Shown here piece by piece: positions 1 through 6,726 of a stretch of 7,044 nucleotides of DNA (position 1 is its first letter; the number at the start of each line of letters is the position of its first letter). Under the pieces are notes generated by a model. That model saw only the letters and a list, made by a program, of their open reading frames with translations, was not told the DNA's origin and did no database searches. A program made the position numbers and the translations under genes. The DNA comes from Pseudomonadota bacterium (GTDB taxonomy: Bacteria > Pseudomonadota > Gammaproteobacteria > Burkholderiales > Burkholderiaceae_A). The stretch is from positions 1 through 7,044 of the forward strand of contig NYVY01000048.1 of the NCBI GenBank assembly GCA_002684875.1, in the 5' to 3' direction.

Positions 1-361
1 CCTCAGCGTAATCAACCTTTTTTGTTACAGTGGCTAGGTCGTCATTTTGAGCGCCGTTGACGATAGCGAACCCAATTTGAGCAACATTAAAACCAGATGC
101 TTCCCAAAACGATACTTCCTCTGCGGAGGCAGCCCTTTCAAAAGAAGCTAAATAAATGGCGGATATCTTCTGGCCAAGTGTTTGATTTCCGTACAAAGCT
201 GAAGACTCAGCGGCATTAGCGAAGGCAGCAGCAACGGCATTCCAGCCTGTTTCCCCTCCTCCATTGGCATTTAATTGAGCCTGCCAGTAGTTTAAACCTG
301 CTGGATCGGCAGGCCTTTGATAGTAAGCAATGTACATCTGGTGGATTAATTCTGCGGACAT
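1..361 (-). CDS. DUF4214-like S-layer/RTX-type surface protein, N-terminal part (partial)
   Basis: This is an open frame of 120 codons that runs off the left edge, so only the N-terminus is visible. It starts at ATG (359-361), preceded by AAGGA with a 6-base gap. The protein is rich in Ala, Gly and Asn and has no signal peptide, as expected for cargo of a type I secretion system. Residues 9-30 contain MYIAYYQRPADPAGLNYW, the hallmark of DUF4214 and related S-layer/RTX N-terminal modules. A degenerate second copy, IYLASFERAASAEEVSFW, lies at about 69-86, and the stretches that follow each copy (AFANAAES at 46-53 and AIVNGAQN at 99-106) also match, giving a repeat period near 58 residues. Proteins with this N-terminus are often long, with calcium-binding repeats and a C-terminal secretion signal, but none of that is visible here. 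G+C is about 47 percent, well above the adjoining operon. A role as surface-layer protein or secreted adhesin is inferred from the module; the family assignment is fairly secure, the exact function is not. Confidence 0.8.
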   Translation of the reverse strand, partial: MSAELIHQMYIAYYQRPADPAGLNYWQAQLNANGGGETGWNAVAAAFANAAESSALYGNQTLGQKISAIYLASFERAASAEEVSFWEASGFNVAQIGFAIVNGAQNDDLATVTKKVDYAE

Positions 362-367
362 GTTTTT

Positions 368-372
368 TCCTT
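368..372 (-). promoter_or_regulatory. Ribosome binding site of the DUF4214-like gene
   Basis: AAGGA on the minus strand lies 6 bases before the ATG at 361. A second AGGA at 377-380 is further away. The good spacing supports this start and contrasts with the weak sites in front of two of the polysaccharide genes. Confidence 0.65.
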
Positions 373-426
373 TTTTTCCTAAAAACGCAGCTTTATCTGC
401 AACTTATAAATACACGAATATACAAG

Positions 427-458
427 AGTATACTCCATGAACCCTAATTTTTGGACAA
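427..458 (-). promoter_or_regulatory. Candidate promoter for the DUF4214-like gene
   Basis: Read on the minus strand, TATACT at 427-432 is one base off the sigma-70 -10 consensus and sits inside a perfect 10-base palindrome, GAGTATACTC (426-435). The best -35-like element is TTGTCC at 453-458, but the spacer is 20 bases, longer than the ideal 17, and the hexamer is only a partial match. A start near position 420 would give a leader of about 60 bases. A separate promoter makes sense because a terminator lies just upstream. The palindrome could also be an operator. The -10 is plausible and the -35 is weak. Confidence 0.35.
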
Positions 459-518
459 TTTAACTTTATTGTTTAAAAAAATTTTCTCCAAATTTACAAA
501 AATCTTTTCAATCTTTCT

Positions 519-566
519 AAAAAAACCCTCTAAACAACCGATATAAAAGAAGGTAGAGAGGTTTTT
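519..566 (-). terminator. Rho-independent terminator after the polysaccharide operon, probably bidirectional
   Basis: On the minus strand an A-rich left arm ending in CCTCT (557-566) pairs with AGAGG (527-531), and the pairing continues, past one bulged base at 526, into a T run at 519-525. An inner ACC/GGT pairing (552-554 with 538-540) shortens the loop. The hairpin begins about 48 bases after the glycosyltransferase stop codon and ends in seven T residues. Because the outer arms are A5/T5, the opposite strand also reads as hairpin plus T run, so it could stop transcripts in both directions. The stem is short in G+C, so termination efficiency is uncertain. Confidence 0.6.
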
Positions 567-613
567 CCCTTTCACTTAGTGTAACAAGGCTACTCAGACT
601 ATCAAGCAGAAGG

Positions 614-3600
614 TCATTCATTTATTATTTTCTCTAGATCTTTTGTTGCTTTCTTCCAACATATTTTCATAGAGGTATCTTTTTTCAGTACAATTTTTTG
701 GTTTATCGTTCGTCTCCATATACTAAACTCGCCCGCAATTTGCTGAGGATTCTTTCCAGAAAAATATTTTATTCCTGGATAGGATTCACCAATTTCTCTG
801 TAAATTGGGATATCCCTTGCGAAAACAGGTAACTTAAAATTTTGACTCTCCACGATGGGCAAACTATAACCCTCTGCCCTCGATGCTACTATTAGCCCCG
901 CCGAACCACTATACAGTTCTATCAAAAACTCATCGCTACAATTCTCTAACCAAAATAATTGTTTTCCGTTCTTTTTATGCCTTTTTATTCGATTAACTAA
1001 CTCACTGACCTCCCAGCCCCTTTTACCAATAAAAATGAGTTTGAGATCACTGTTCACGGCATCCGACCAAAGGTGTTCCATCATACTTAATATTTCGTCA
1101 TGCCCTTTGCGAGGCTCTATGGTCCCTACCATCAGAAAAAGGTTTCCTTTGCCAAAACAACTCTTTATTTTATCCGCCTGAATCGGAGTCCCTCTGGTAA
1201 GGTCCTTCTCGGGTAACTCATTTGCTAAAACAAAACTTTCAATTTTGAGAGATTTGAGCCTATCAGGGAAGAAAACTTTTAAAAACATTGTGACAGCATC
1301 TTTTGTTGTTCTACTAATACAAATTAGTTTTTCAAAGCTAGAAACAGTCTCTAGCCAGGAAAAAAAATGAGAATACACCCCTGGAGAGAAATATTCTCTA
1401 TGAGTTAACGGAAGAATATCGTAAACAAGAAACTGCACCCTTACCCCCTGAAACTGCATCTGCTGTAATAATTTTTTTTTTGCTGGCACTAGAATTGGTT
1501 GCAGATCCAATCCCAAAAAAATATCTCCCCTCTGAGGCTCAATATAGCGGTTTGGTAATTCGACTGGTAAACCAAAAAATTTTGTTAGGAAAGTGCCAGC
1601 AGATAGGTAGTGTTGATCTTTTTCTGAGATGCAAACTGGCTCGATTCGATATTTTGCAACTTCAACATTATTACTAATCAAAGCTCTTAAGATATTTCGC
1701 ACTACCCTTTGTATCCCCGTACGAATATCACCTTTTACAATTTCAGAAATATCCACATATAATGTTTTAACTCTACTAGTGAATAAGTTTGTTTTTAACA
1801 AAGAATCTAAAAATTTTTCAGTTTCAGAATTTCCTTCTGGCAGAAACCCCTCTTTTCGCAAGTAAACTAAGCTCGGAAATAAATTTTTTTTGCTTTGATT
1901 GTAAAAGTTTTCAATCGCTAGAAAATATTTCTCAGCACATAACTCAGGTGAATGGTATTCACTCAAAAAAGAATGGGCATTTTTGATAAACCTCCTCCTC
2001 ATCGGGGAATCGTCAATCATCGCTTTAAGTGACTTTGCAAGATGATGACTACTAAAGTTTTCAGGGATTTTACAAACCACAGAATCTGGAAGACTTGCGT
2101 TGTCTCCATGCTCATTGACAATAGCTGGTACCTCATTGGCAAAACAATCGAACAACGAAGCCGAAGTTTCTCCCCTTGAATTGATTCTAAGTTGAACAGC
2201 TACAGTCGCCTTTGATAACCATAGGTTATATGTTTTCTCGTCCACCCATCCTGTAAAAATTACACGGCTTTCTAAACCAAAATCAGAGATTAAATTTCGC
2301 AATTCCTTACAGTAATCTTCATCTCCCTCTGCACCCACGAAAACTAAAGTTGACTCTAGAGACACAGAATCGGACCAAGCTTTAAATAAATCCTTGTTCA
2401 TTTTATTAGGGCCCAAATAACCAAAAGAACAAATATATTTTTCGCCTTTACTGACACGACCAACTACGTTAGATTTTTTTTTATTTTCTTTAAACTCTTT
2501 CAGTAGGGGAACTACTGCACATCTTCGAGTCACCTTATCCCCGTACCAACGAGACGCTAAACCCATAGCAAAATTTGAATGTAGAATTACACCGATAGAA
2601 GAATCAATTGTGTTCAAGTTGCAGGGATAATTTATTTTAGGAAAGTCCTGCAAAAAGACTGAACAATTTGCTGCAACTCCGTATGACTCGAAAAGAATTT
2701 CCTGAAAATCATCTTTCAGAGAAACTACCCCGTCTAAATAAAAATCGTGTAACACTACTACGCCTGGATAAAGTTCAACCAAATCAAAATAATGAGAATG
2801 AAAACGAGAATTCCCGAAGTGATATAAAACCCTATCAAAGCTAAAATAGTTTTCCTCAAAAAAATCCAAAGAGCAAATACTTGCAACACCGGAAGGTAAT
2901 TCAAAGGTATTGCTATTTACACCCAACTCATTAACAACAGTAATATTATAAAATCTTTTTAAGAATTTAATTAAAGTCATGCTGTACTTAGAAATTCCGC
3001 TTTTCAAAGGAGGTAAAGGTGAAATGTAAGCTAGTTTTTTCTTCTCATGAACAGATGTTTGTTTAATTGCATCAACAGAAGATGAACCTTGAATATCTTT
3101 AGCACGTTTTATTTCGGCAATTGCCTTAGTGGTTTTTTTTACCACTTTTTCCCAAGAAAATTCTTTACTTCTCTCAATGCTGTATTGAGAGAGTTTCAAG
3201 AGAAGAGATTCATCACTTAAAAGACGAGTGAGTTTCTCTTCAAGATCCTTCTGATTAAGAGGATCAAAAAAAATACAAGCTTTTCCAGCCACTTCAGGCA
3301 AAGAAGAAGTATTTGCAACCAAGCAAGGTGATCCAAAAGTCATCGCCTCTAATACTGGAAGGCCAAACCCCTCTTGTAAAGAAGGAAAAACAAACAATTT
3401 GCATAACCTGTAAAGAATATCAAGTTCATCACTCTTTAGATAACCAGTAAAGATTATTTCTGCTTTTAGAGAAGCATCTCCTGAGACCTCATCAAGCAAT
3501 TTATTTTTGACATTGTCCTCAAGGTGGCATACAACAACTAACTGATATTTCCTATAGTTAGAACTCAAATTTAAAAACGCCGCTATTAACAACCTAAGAT

Positions 3601-4333
3601 TTTTTCTTTCATCTTGACCAGATACAGTTAATATAAAATTTTTATTTATACGAAGCTTATTTACAAGCTCTAAAGGCAAAGCTTTTTTTTCAATTAACTC
3701 AGACCTTTTTTTTCCTGCAAATGCCGAGAACCGTTTCATAGTTGCAGTTCCAACCACCACTGTTCTGGGCCTATGTTGGTTACGATAAATTTTATGAAAA
3801 ACCGACGCAGTATACTCTGAAATAGTTAAAACTAAATTACTTTTTAAAAGTTGAGCGATAGAATTTTCATAGCTCTCTTTAGCATTAACAGTTGTTAAAT
3901 ACTTGCTCGGCATCTCCTTTGGTATTAAGTCATACAAAACAGAAACGTGGGCGCTACCAACAAGAGGATCAACAACAGAAACAACTGGCGAGCTTGGTGG
4001 TTCAAATAGACTTGTTAAAACAACAATGTCTGGGTCTAGCTGATTAATAACGGACCTTCTATTTATTAGCGCTTGAGACCTCCATCCAATATTTTTAACA
4101 TCAGAACTTTTAGGAACAAAAAAGCCAAGAATTTTATCTCGGTCACAAAAAAATCTGACTTCTCTGATTAACTCAGCCAAACCATCTTCAATCGACATGT
4201 TCAACAGCAAAAAAACTTCAAACCTGGAATCATCCAAAGCCACCAAACCCCGAGAAAATTCAAAAGTGTAAGCGCCTATTCCTCTCCCTGAACCAAAACC
4301 TTGTGCGCCCTGAAAATCTATCAATATTTTCAA
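614..4333 (-). CDS. Three-domain O-polysaccharide glycosyltransferase (GT4-type)
   Basis: The 1239-residue cytoplasmic protein probably assembles the O-antigen repeat from nucleotide sugars on a lipid carrier. Domain 1 (about 1-407) begins KILIDFQGAQ, has RGIGAY (17-22), YDLIP (134-138), SGQDERKN (238-245) and the GT4 acidic pair in EGFGLPVLE (E321, E329). Domain 2 (about 433-812) begins LAYISPLPPLKSGISKYS, then YHFGNSRFHSH (504-514), VVLHDF (526-531) and SRGETSASLFD (719-729). Domain 3 (about 856-1239) begins LYVDISEIVKGDIRTGIQR, then VYDILP (970-975), GTIEPRKG (1070-1077) and EGYSLPIVE (E1154, E1162). The architecture resembles the two-domain mannosyltransferase WbdA of E. coli O9a (about 840 residues) with a third domain added. 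The start is TTG at 4331-4333, one base after the methyltransferase stop, with only an AAGAAG-like ribosome site; it is supported because the conserved first strand begins at residue 2. Translation is probably coupled to the upstream gene. Sugar and linkage specificity cannot be read from the sequence. Confidence 0.9.
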   Translation of the reverse strand: MKILIDFQGAQGFGSGRGIGAYTFEFSRGLVALDDSRFEVFLLLNMSIEDGLAELIREVRFFCDRDKILGFFVPKSSDVKNIGWRSQALINRRSVINQLDPDIVVLTSLFEPPSSPVVSVVDPLVGSAHVSVLYDLIPKEMPSKYLTTVNAKESYENSIAQLLKSNLVLTISEYTASVFHKIYRNQHRPRTVVVGTATMKRFSAFAGKKRSELIEKKALPLELVNKLRINKNFILTVSGQDERKNLRLLIAAFLNLSSNYRKYQLVVVCHLEDNVKNKLLDEVSGDASLKAEIIFTGYLKSDELDILYRLCKLFVFPSLQEGFGLPVLEAMTFGSPCLVANTSSLPEVAGKACIFFDPLNQKDLEEKLTRLLSDESLLLKLSQYSIERSKEFSWEKVVKKTTKAIAEIKRAKDIQGSSSVDAIKQTSVHEKKKLAYISPLPPLKSGISKYSMTLIKFLKRFYNITVVNELGVNSNTFELPSGVASICSLDFFEENYFSFDRVLYHFGNSRFHSHYFDLVELYPGVVVLHDFYLDGVVSLKDDFQEILFESYGVAANCSVFLQDFPKINYPCNLNTIDSSIGVILHSNFAMGLASRWYGDKVTRRCAVVPLLKEFKENKKKSNVVGRVSKGEKYICSFGYLGPNKMNKDLFKAWSDSVSLESTLVFVGAEGDEDYCKELRNLISDFGLESRVIFTGWVDEKTYNLWLSKATVAVQLRINSRGETSASLFDCFANEVPAIVNEHGDNASLPDSVVCKIPENFSSHHLAKSLKAMIDDSPMRRRFIKNAHSFLSEYHSPELCAEKYFLAIENFYNQSKKNLFPSLVYLRKEGFLPEGNSETEKFLDSLLKTNLFTSRVKTLYVDISEIVKGDIRTGIQRVVRNILRALISNNVEVAKYRIEPVCISEKDQHYLSAGTFLTKFFGLPVELPNRYIEPQRGDIFLGLDLQPILVPAKKKLLQQMQFQGVRVQFLVYDILPLTHREYFSPGVYSHFFSWLETVSSFEKLICISRTTKDAVTMFLKVFFPDRLKSLKIESFVLANELPEKDLTRGTPIQADKIKSCFGKGNLFLMVGTIEPRKGHDEILSMMEHLWSDAVNSDLKLIFIGKRGWEVSELVNRIKRHKKNGKQLFWLENCSDEFLIELYSGSAGLIVASRAEGYSLPIVESQNFKLPVFARDIPIYREIGESYPGIKYFSGKNPQQIAGEFSIWRRTINQKIVLKKDTSMKICWKKATKDLEKIINE
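1472..1481 (-). repeat. A10 homopolymer inside the glycosyltransferase gene
   Basis: Ten consecutive A on the coding strand encode the end of Ala951 and Lys952-954. It is the longest homopolymer I found in the window. Slippage by one base would leave domains 1 and 2 intact and destroy most of domain 3. Runs of eight or nine A occur elsewhere in this AT-rich operon, so chance is a real alternative. Confidence 0.9.
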
Positions 4334-4334
4334 G

Positions 4335-5495
4335 TTATTTCTTCTTCTTTAAGCTTGCTAAAAGTCTTTTGTATCTTTTATAAAAAACGCCTTTAACTGA
4401 CTCGTCTTTACTTACAGTTTCCCCCTCTGCGCTTCCATCAAGTAAAGCATAAAGGAGGGATGAAACTTTTGTTCGGTAATTCTGTAAAAATTCCCTAAAG
4501 GACATTCTTGCAAAATTGATTTTTAAATTTACAAAAATGGAAGAACATTTCCTAACCAATCTCGCTATCTGACGTAAAGGGGCTGTTATTTTCCAAGACC
4601 TGCTCGAATATATGCGCTCCAATTCATTTTCAAATATATCTCTCACCCTATAAATTTCTTGGGTAACTTGTATGTATTGGTCTCTGTGAAAGCAATTTTG
4701 ATCGTATATATTATCCTCAATTTTTTTCTGTCTTTCCAAGAGTTCTGTATAGTCTTTTAAATACCGCTCTTCAAAAGATTCGCATAACTCTTTAGTTGTC
4801 AAACCTTTTTTTTCACCTAAAACTTCTTCAATCTTAGAGGACAACGGAGTCTGGTTTGCCAGTCCAAATATTGCATAATCTGGGCTAGAACCACCCAAAA
4901 TATCACTAACTTTGGGGATCATCGGTCGAGTTGCCGATTCATTAACTCCCCAACTAAATGTCTTGTAAAATCCAGTATCATTTAGCACAAATTCAACCAA
5001 TTTTTGCGGAATCAATCTTAAGTGAGTTGGATCAACATAAAAATTCGAGGTAGCAACCAAAAGATTATCAGGGTTAGGAGTCTCAAAAAGGACAACTCCA
5101 TTTTTTTTTAATACACGTTTTATCTCTCTCGTCAACTCATAGAAATATGGAAACTCAAGGTGTTCGATAACATGAATTGCGCTAATAAAATCATAACTGT
5201 TATCTCTCGTATTTTTTAACCACGATAAAGCATCCCCTTCGATAATTTCAACTGATTTATCCAGTTTCTCAGGAGCCAAACTAATGTTCTTTTCTACACC
5301 AGTTGCCGTAATTTTTAATGATGCAAGATAACTTAGAAACTCTCCTCTACCACAGCCCAAATCTAAAAAAGCAGGGGCATCGCTTTTTTCTGCCAAGGAA
5401 TACAAAATTCGCTCGTATTTTTTAAAGCGACTAATGATGTCAGCTTTTTCACCCCGATGTAAATCTTCAAACCGAAGATAAAAATATTTGTCCAT
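4335..5495 (-). CDS. SAM-dependent methyltransferase with C-terminal coiled coil, probable O-chain terminator
   Basis: This 386-residue protein has a class I methyltransferase domain (about 1-215): an N-terminal RFEDLHRG (8-15), SAM-binding motif I FLDLGCGRGEF (43-53), an acidic residue at the end of strand 2 (E68 in GVEKN), DFISAIHVIEH (102-112), FETPNPDN (137-144) and DPTHLR (155-160). The N-terminal and mid-domain motifs are those of methyltransferases seen in many O-antigen clusters. Residues about 237-297 are rich in Glu, Lys and Arg with hydrophobics at heptad-like positions (V277, I281, V284, F288, I295), suggesting a coiled coil that may break near 267-272. SRSWKITAPLR (298-308) and a basic tail follow, perhaps a membrane- or partner-binding segment. 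The order methyltransferase, coiled coil, SRSW segment recalls WbdD of E. coli O9a, but the kinase domain is absent. It likely methylates the non-reducing end of the glycan (inference). The ATG lies 19 bases after the wzt stop and has no clear Shine-Dalgarno. An internal modifying methyltransferase is the main alternative. Confidence 0.85.
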   Translation of the reverse strand: MDKYFYLRFEDLHRGEKADIISRFKKYERILYSLAEKSDAPAFLDLGCGRGEFLSYLASLKITATGVEKNISLAPEKLDKSVEIIEGDALSWLKNTRDNSYDFISAIHVIEHLEFPYFYELTREIKRVLKKNGVVLFETPNPDNLLVATSNFYVDPTHLRLIPQKLVEFVLNDTGFYKTFSWGVNESATRPMIPKVSDILGGSSPDYAIFGLANQTPLSSKIEEVLGEKKGLTTKELCESFEERYLKDYTELLERQKKIEDNIYDQNCFHRDQYIQVTQEIYRVRDIFENELERIYSSRSWKITAPLRQIARLVRKCSSIFVNLKINFARMSFREFLQNYRTKVSSLLYALLDGSAEGETVSKDESVKGVFYKRYKRLLASLKKKK

Positions 5496-5514
5496 GTAAC
5501 TGTAATTAAGAAGG

Positions 5515-6708
5515 TTAAACTTTTTTTATCGTTAAAGATGGATCTAATCTACACAGCCCAATAAATTGTTTACCATCAAGCTCAGTTACCTCAAACCCAC
5601 AAATAGCATCCGACCAGTGCAAACATTCTTGTGTATGATCTGGACCCCTGTGTATTGCAGCTGTAATAGTATATTTTCCAAGCCCTAAATTAAGATTGAA
5701 TTCCCAGTTTACATCAAACTTATCGCCTTCTGTCACTGGAATCTGTACATTATCCAAAAATGTATTAGTTCCAAAAACATCTTGTCCAAATCGATCCCTA
5801 ATTAGAAACCCAACGACTAAATCATCAATGGAACACCTTGCAAGGATGTTTAACTTGAAGCTTACAAAAGCTCCAGATGTTAACTCATAGCTATTAAGTT
5901 GAATATCATTTAAAGAGTAATGCAGGATTTCTGCTCTTAAGGTTCCGTAGCCACTTTCACTAGTAGGTACGTCCAAAGCAATCGATTTTTGCATCCCAGC
6001 AAGAATTTTGTTGTAACAGTTCACGGCTGGTTCTGGATCATCTATTACAAAACATTTCCCTTTATTTAGGACAAGGACTTTATCACATAATAGTTTAATT
6101 GCATTCATATCATGTGAAACCAAAATTAGACTACCTCCTTTTTCCCGAAAATCCATTATTTTTCTAGTGCATTTTTGTTGAAAATACGCATCACCTACAG
6201 ACAAGGCCTCGTCTATGATAAAACATTTGGGTTTAGAATGAATCGCTATAGCGAATGCAAGACGCATAACCATGCCTGAAGAGTAAATTTTTAGTGGTTC
6301 ATTGATATATGGACCTATTTCTGCAAAAGATATAATCTCGGAAAGAACTGATTCAACTTCCTTCGATGACATACCGAGTAAAAGTGCATTATTTCTTATA
6401 TTTTCTCTACCGCTAAGCTCTTGATTAAACCCAGTCCCCAATTCAATTAATCCAGTAATGTGGCCATCGATTAAAACAGACCCTTTGTCTGGAATTAACA
6501 AACCAGTCAAAAGTTTCATCAAGGTAGACTTTCCTGCACCATTGGGGCCTATTACTCCGAGAGATTCTCCTTGCTTTAGAGAAAAACTTAATTTTGATAG
6601 AGCCACGAATATTTCATGTTTTCTTTTCCTAAAACAGACTTCAATAATACGGTCAGAGGGTTTTTTATAGAGCCGAAAGTTTTTACACAGATTTTTAACA
6701 ACTAACAA
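5515..6708 (-). CDS. wzt: O-antigen ABC transporter ATPase Wzt with C-terminal carbohydrate-binding domain
   Basis: Wzt powers export of finished O-polysaccharide across the inner membrane as a dimer with Wzm. Visible in the 397 residues are Walker A GPNGAGKST (54-62), the Wzt-style Q-loop region IELGTGF with Glu in place of Gln (88-94), ELSGRENI (97-104), signature YSSGMVMRLA (142-151), Walker B CFIIDE (162-167), D-loop LSVGD (169-173) and the switch histidine H199 in LVSHD. After about residue 240 comes a beta-rich domain starting YGTLRAEI (254-261), with VGFLIRDRFGQDVFGTNT (299-316) and HWSDAICGFEV (364-374), matching the Wzt_C glycan-binding domain of transporters that export end-capped O-antigens. 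Its length is close to that of the E. coli O8 and O9a proteins. The start is TTG (6706-6708) behind GGAGG at a 9-base gap; no ATG or GTG lies between the upstream in-frame stop and this codon. The next gene encodes a methyltransferase that may create the ligand for the binding domain. Confidence 0.95.
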   Translation of the reverse strand: MLVVKNLCKNFRLYKKPSDRIIEVCFRKRKHEIFVALSKLSFSLKQGESLGVIGPNGAGKSTLMKLLTGLLIPDKGSVLIDGHITGLIELGTGFNQELSGRENIRNNALLLGMSSKEVESVLSEIISFAEIGPYINEPLKIYSSGMVMRLAFAIAIHSKPKCFIIDEALSVGDAYFQQKCTRKIMDFREKGGSLILVSHDMNAIKLLCDKVLVLNKGKCFVIDDPEPAVNCYNKILAGMQKSIALDVPTSESGYGTLRAEILHYSLNDIQLNSYELTSGAFVSFKLNILARCSIDDLVVGFLIRDRFGQDVFGTNTFLDNVQIPVTEGDKFDVNWEFNLNLGLGKYTITAAIHRGPDHTQECLHWSDAICGFEVTELDGKQFIGLCRLDPSLTIKKV

Positions 6709-6717
6709 AACAACAAA

Positions 6718-6722
6718 CCTCC
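6718..6722 (-). promoter_or_regulatory. Ribosome binding site that sets the TTG start of wzt
   Basis: GGAGG on the minus strand lies 9 bases before TTG (6706-6708) and directly after the wzm stop codon. It is the strongest Shine-Dalgarno in the window and the reason to accept TTG as the start. Confidence 0.75.
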
Positions 6723-6726
6723 AAGG

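Noticed and set aside
387..400. Small GCAG/CTGC hairpin in the leader of the surface-protein gene
   Set aside because: A four-base stem is too weak to call a riboswitch or terminator, and no T run follows it at a suitable distance.
379..438. A 19-codon minus-strand frame starting ATG GAG TAT, with AGGG shortly before it, as a possible leader peptide
   Set aside because: The AGGG is too close to the ATG, the frame overlaps the more likely -10 element, and the peptide has no attenuator-like codon run.
1480..1986. Three overlapping plus-strand open frames of 65-78 codons
   Set aside because: They lie antisense inside the conserved second and third glycosyltransferase domains, have low-complexity translations, and show no domain or convincing ribosome site.
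4333..4335. Possible frameshift between the methyltransferase and the glycosyltransferase
   Set aside because: Both proteins have natural ends: the methyltransferase finishes in a basic tail and the glycosyltransferase begins exactly at its conserved first strand, so they are separate genes.
5696..5890. Plus-strand open frame of 64 codons
   Set aside because: It is antisense to the Wzt C-terminal domain and has no recognisable features.
6458..6670. Plus-strand open frame of 70 codons
   Set aside because: It is antisense to the Walker A region of wzt; its apparent order only mirrors the conserved coding strand.
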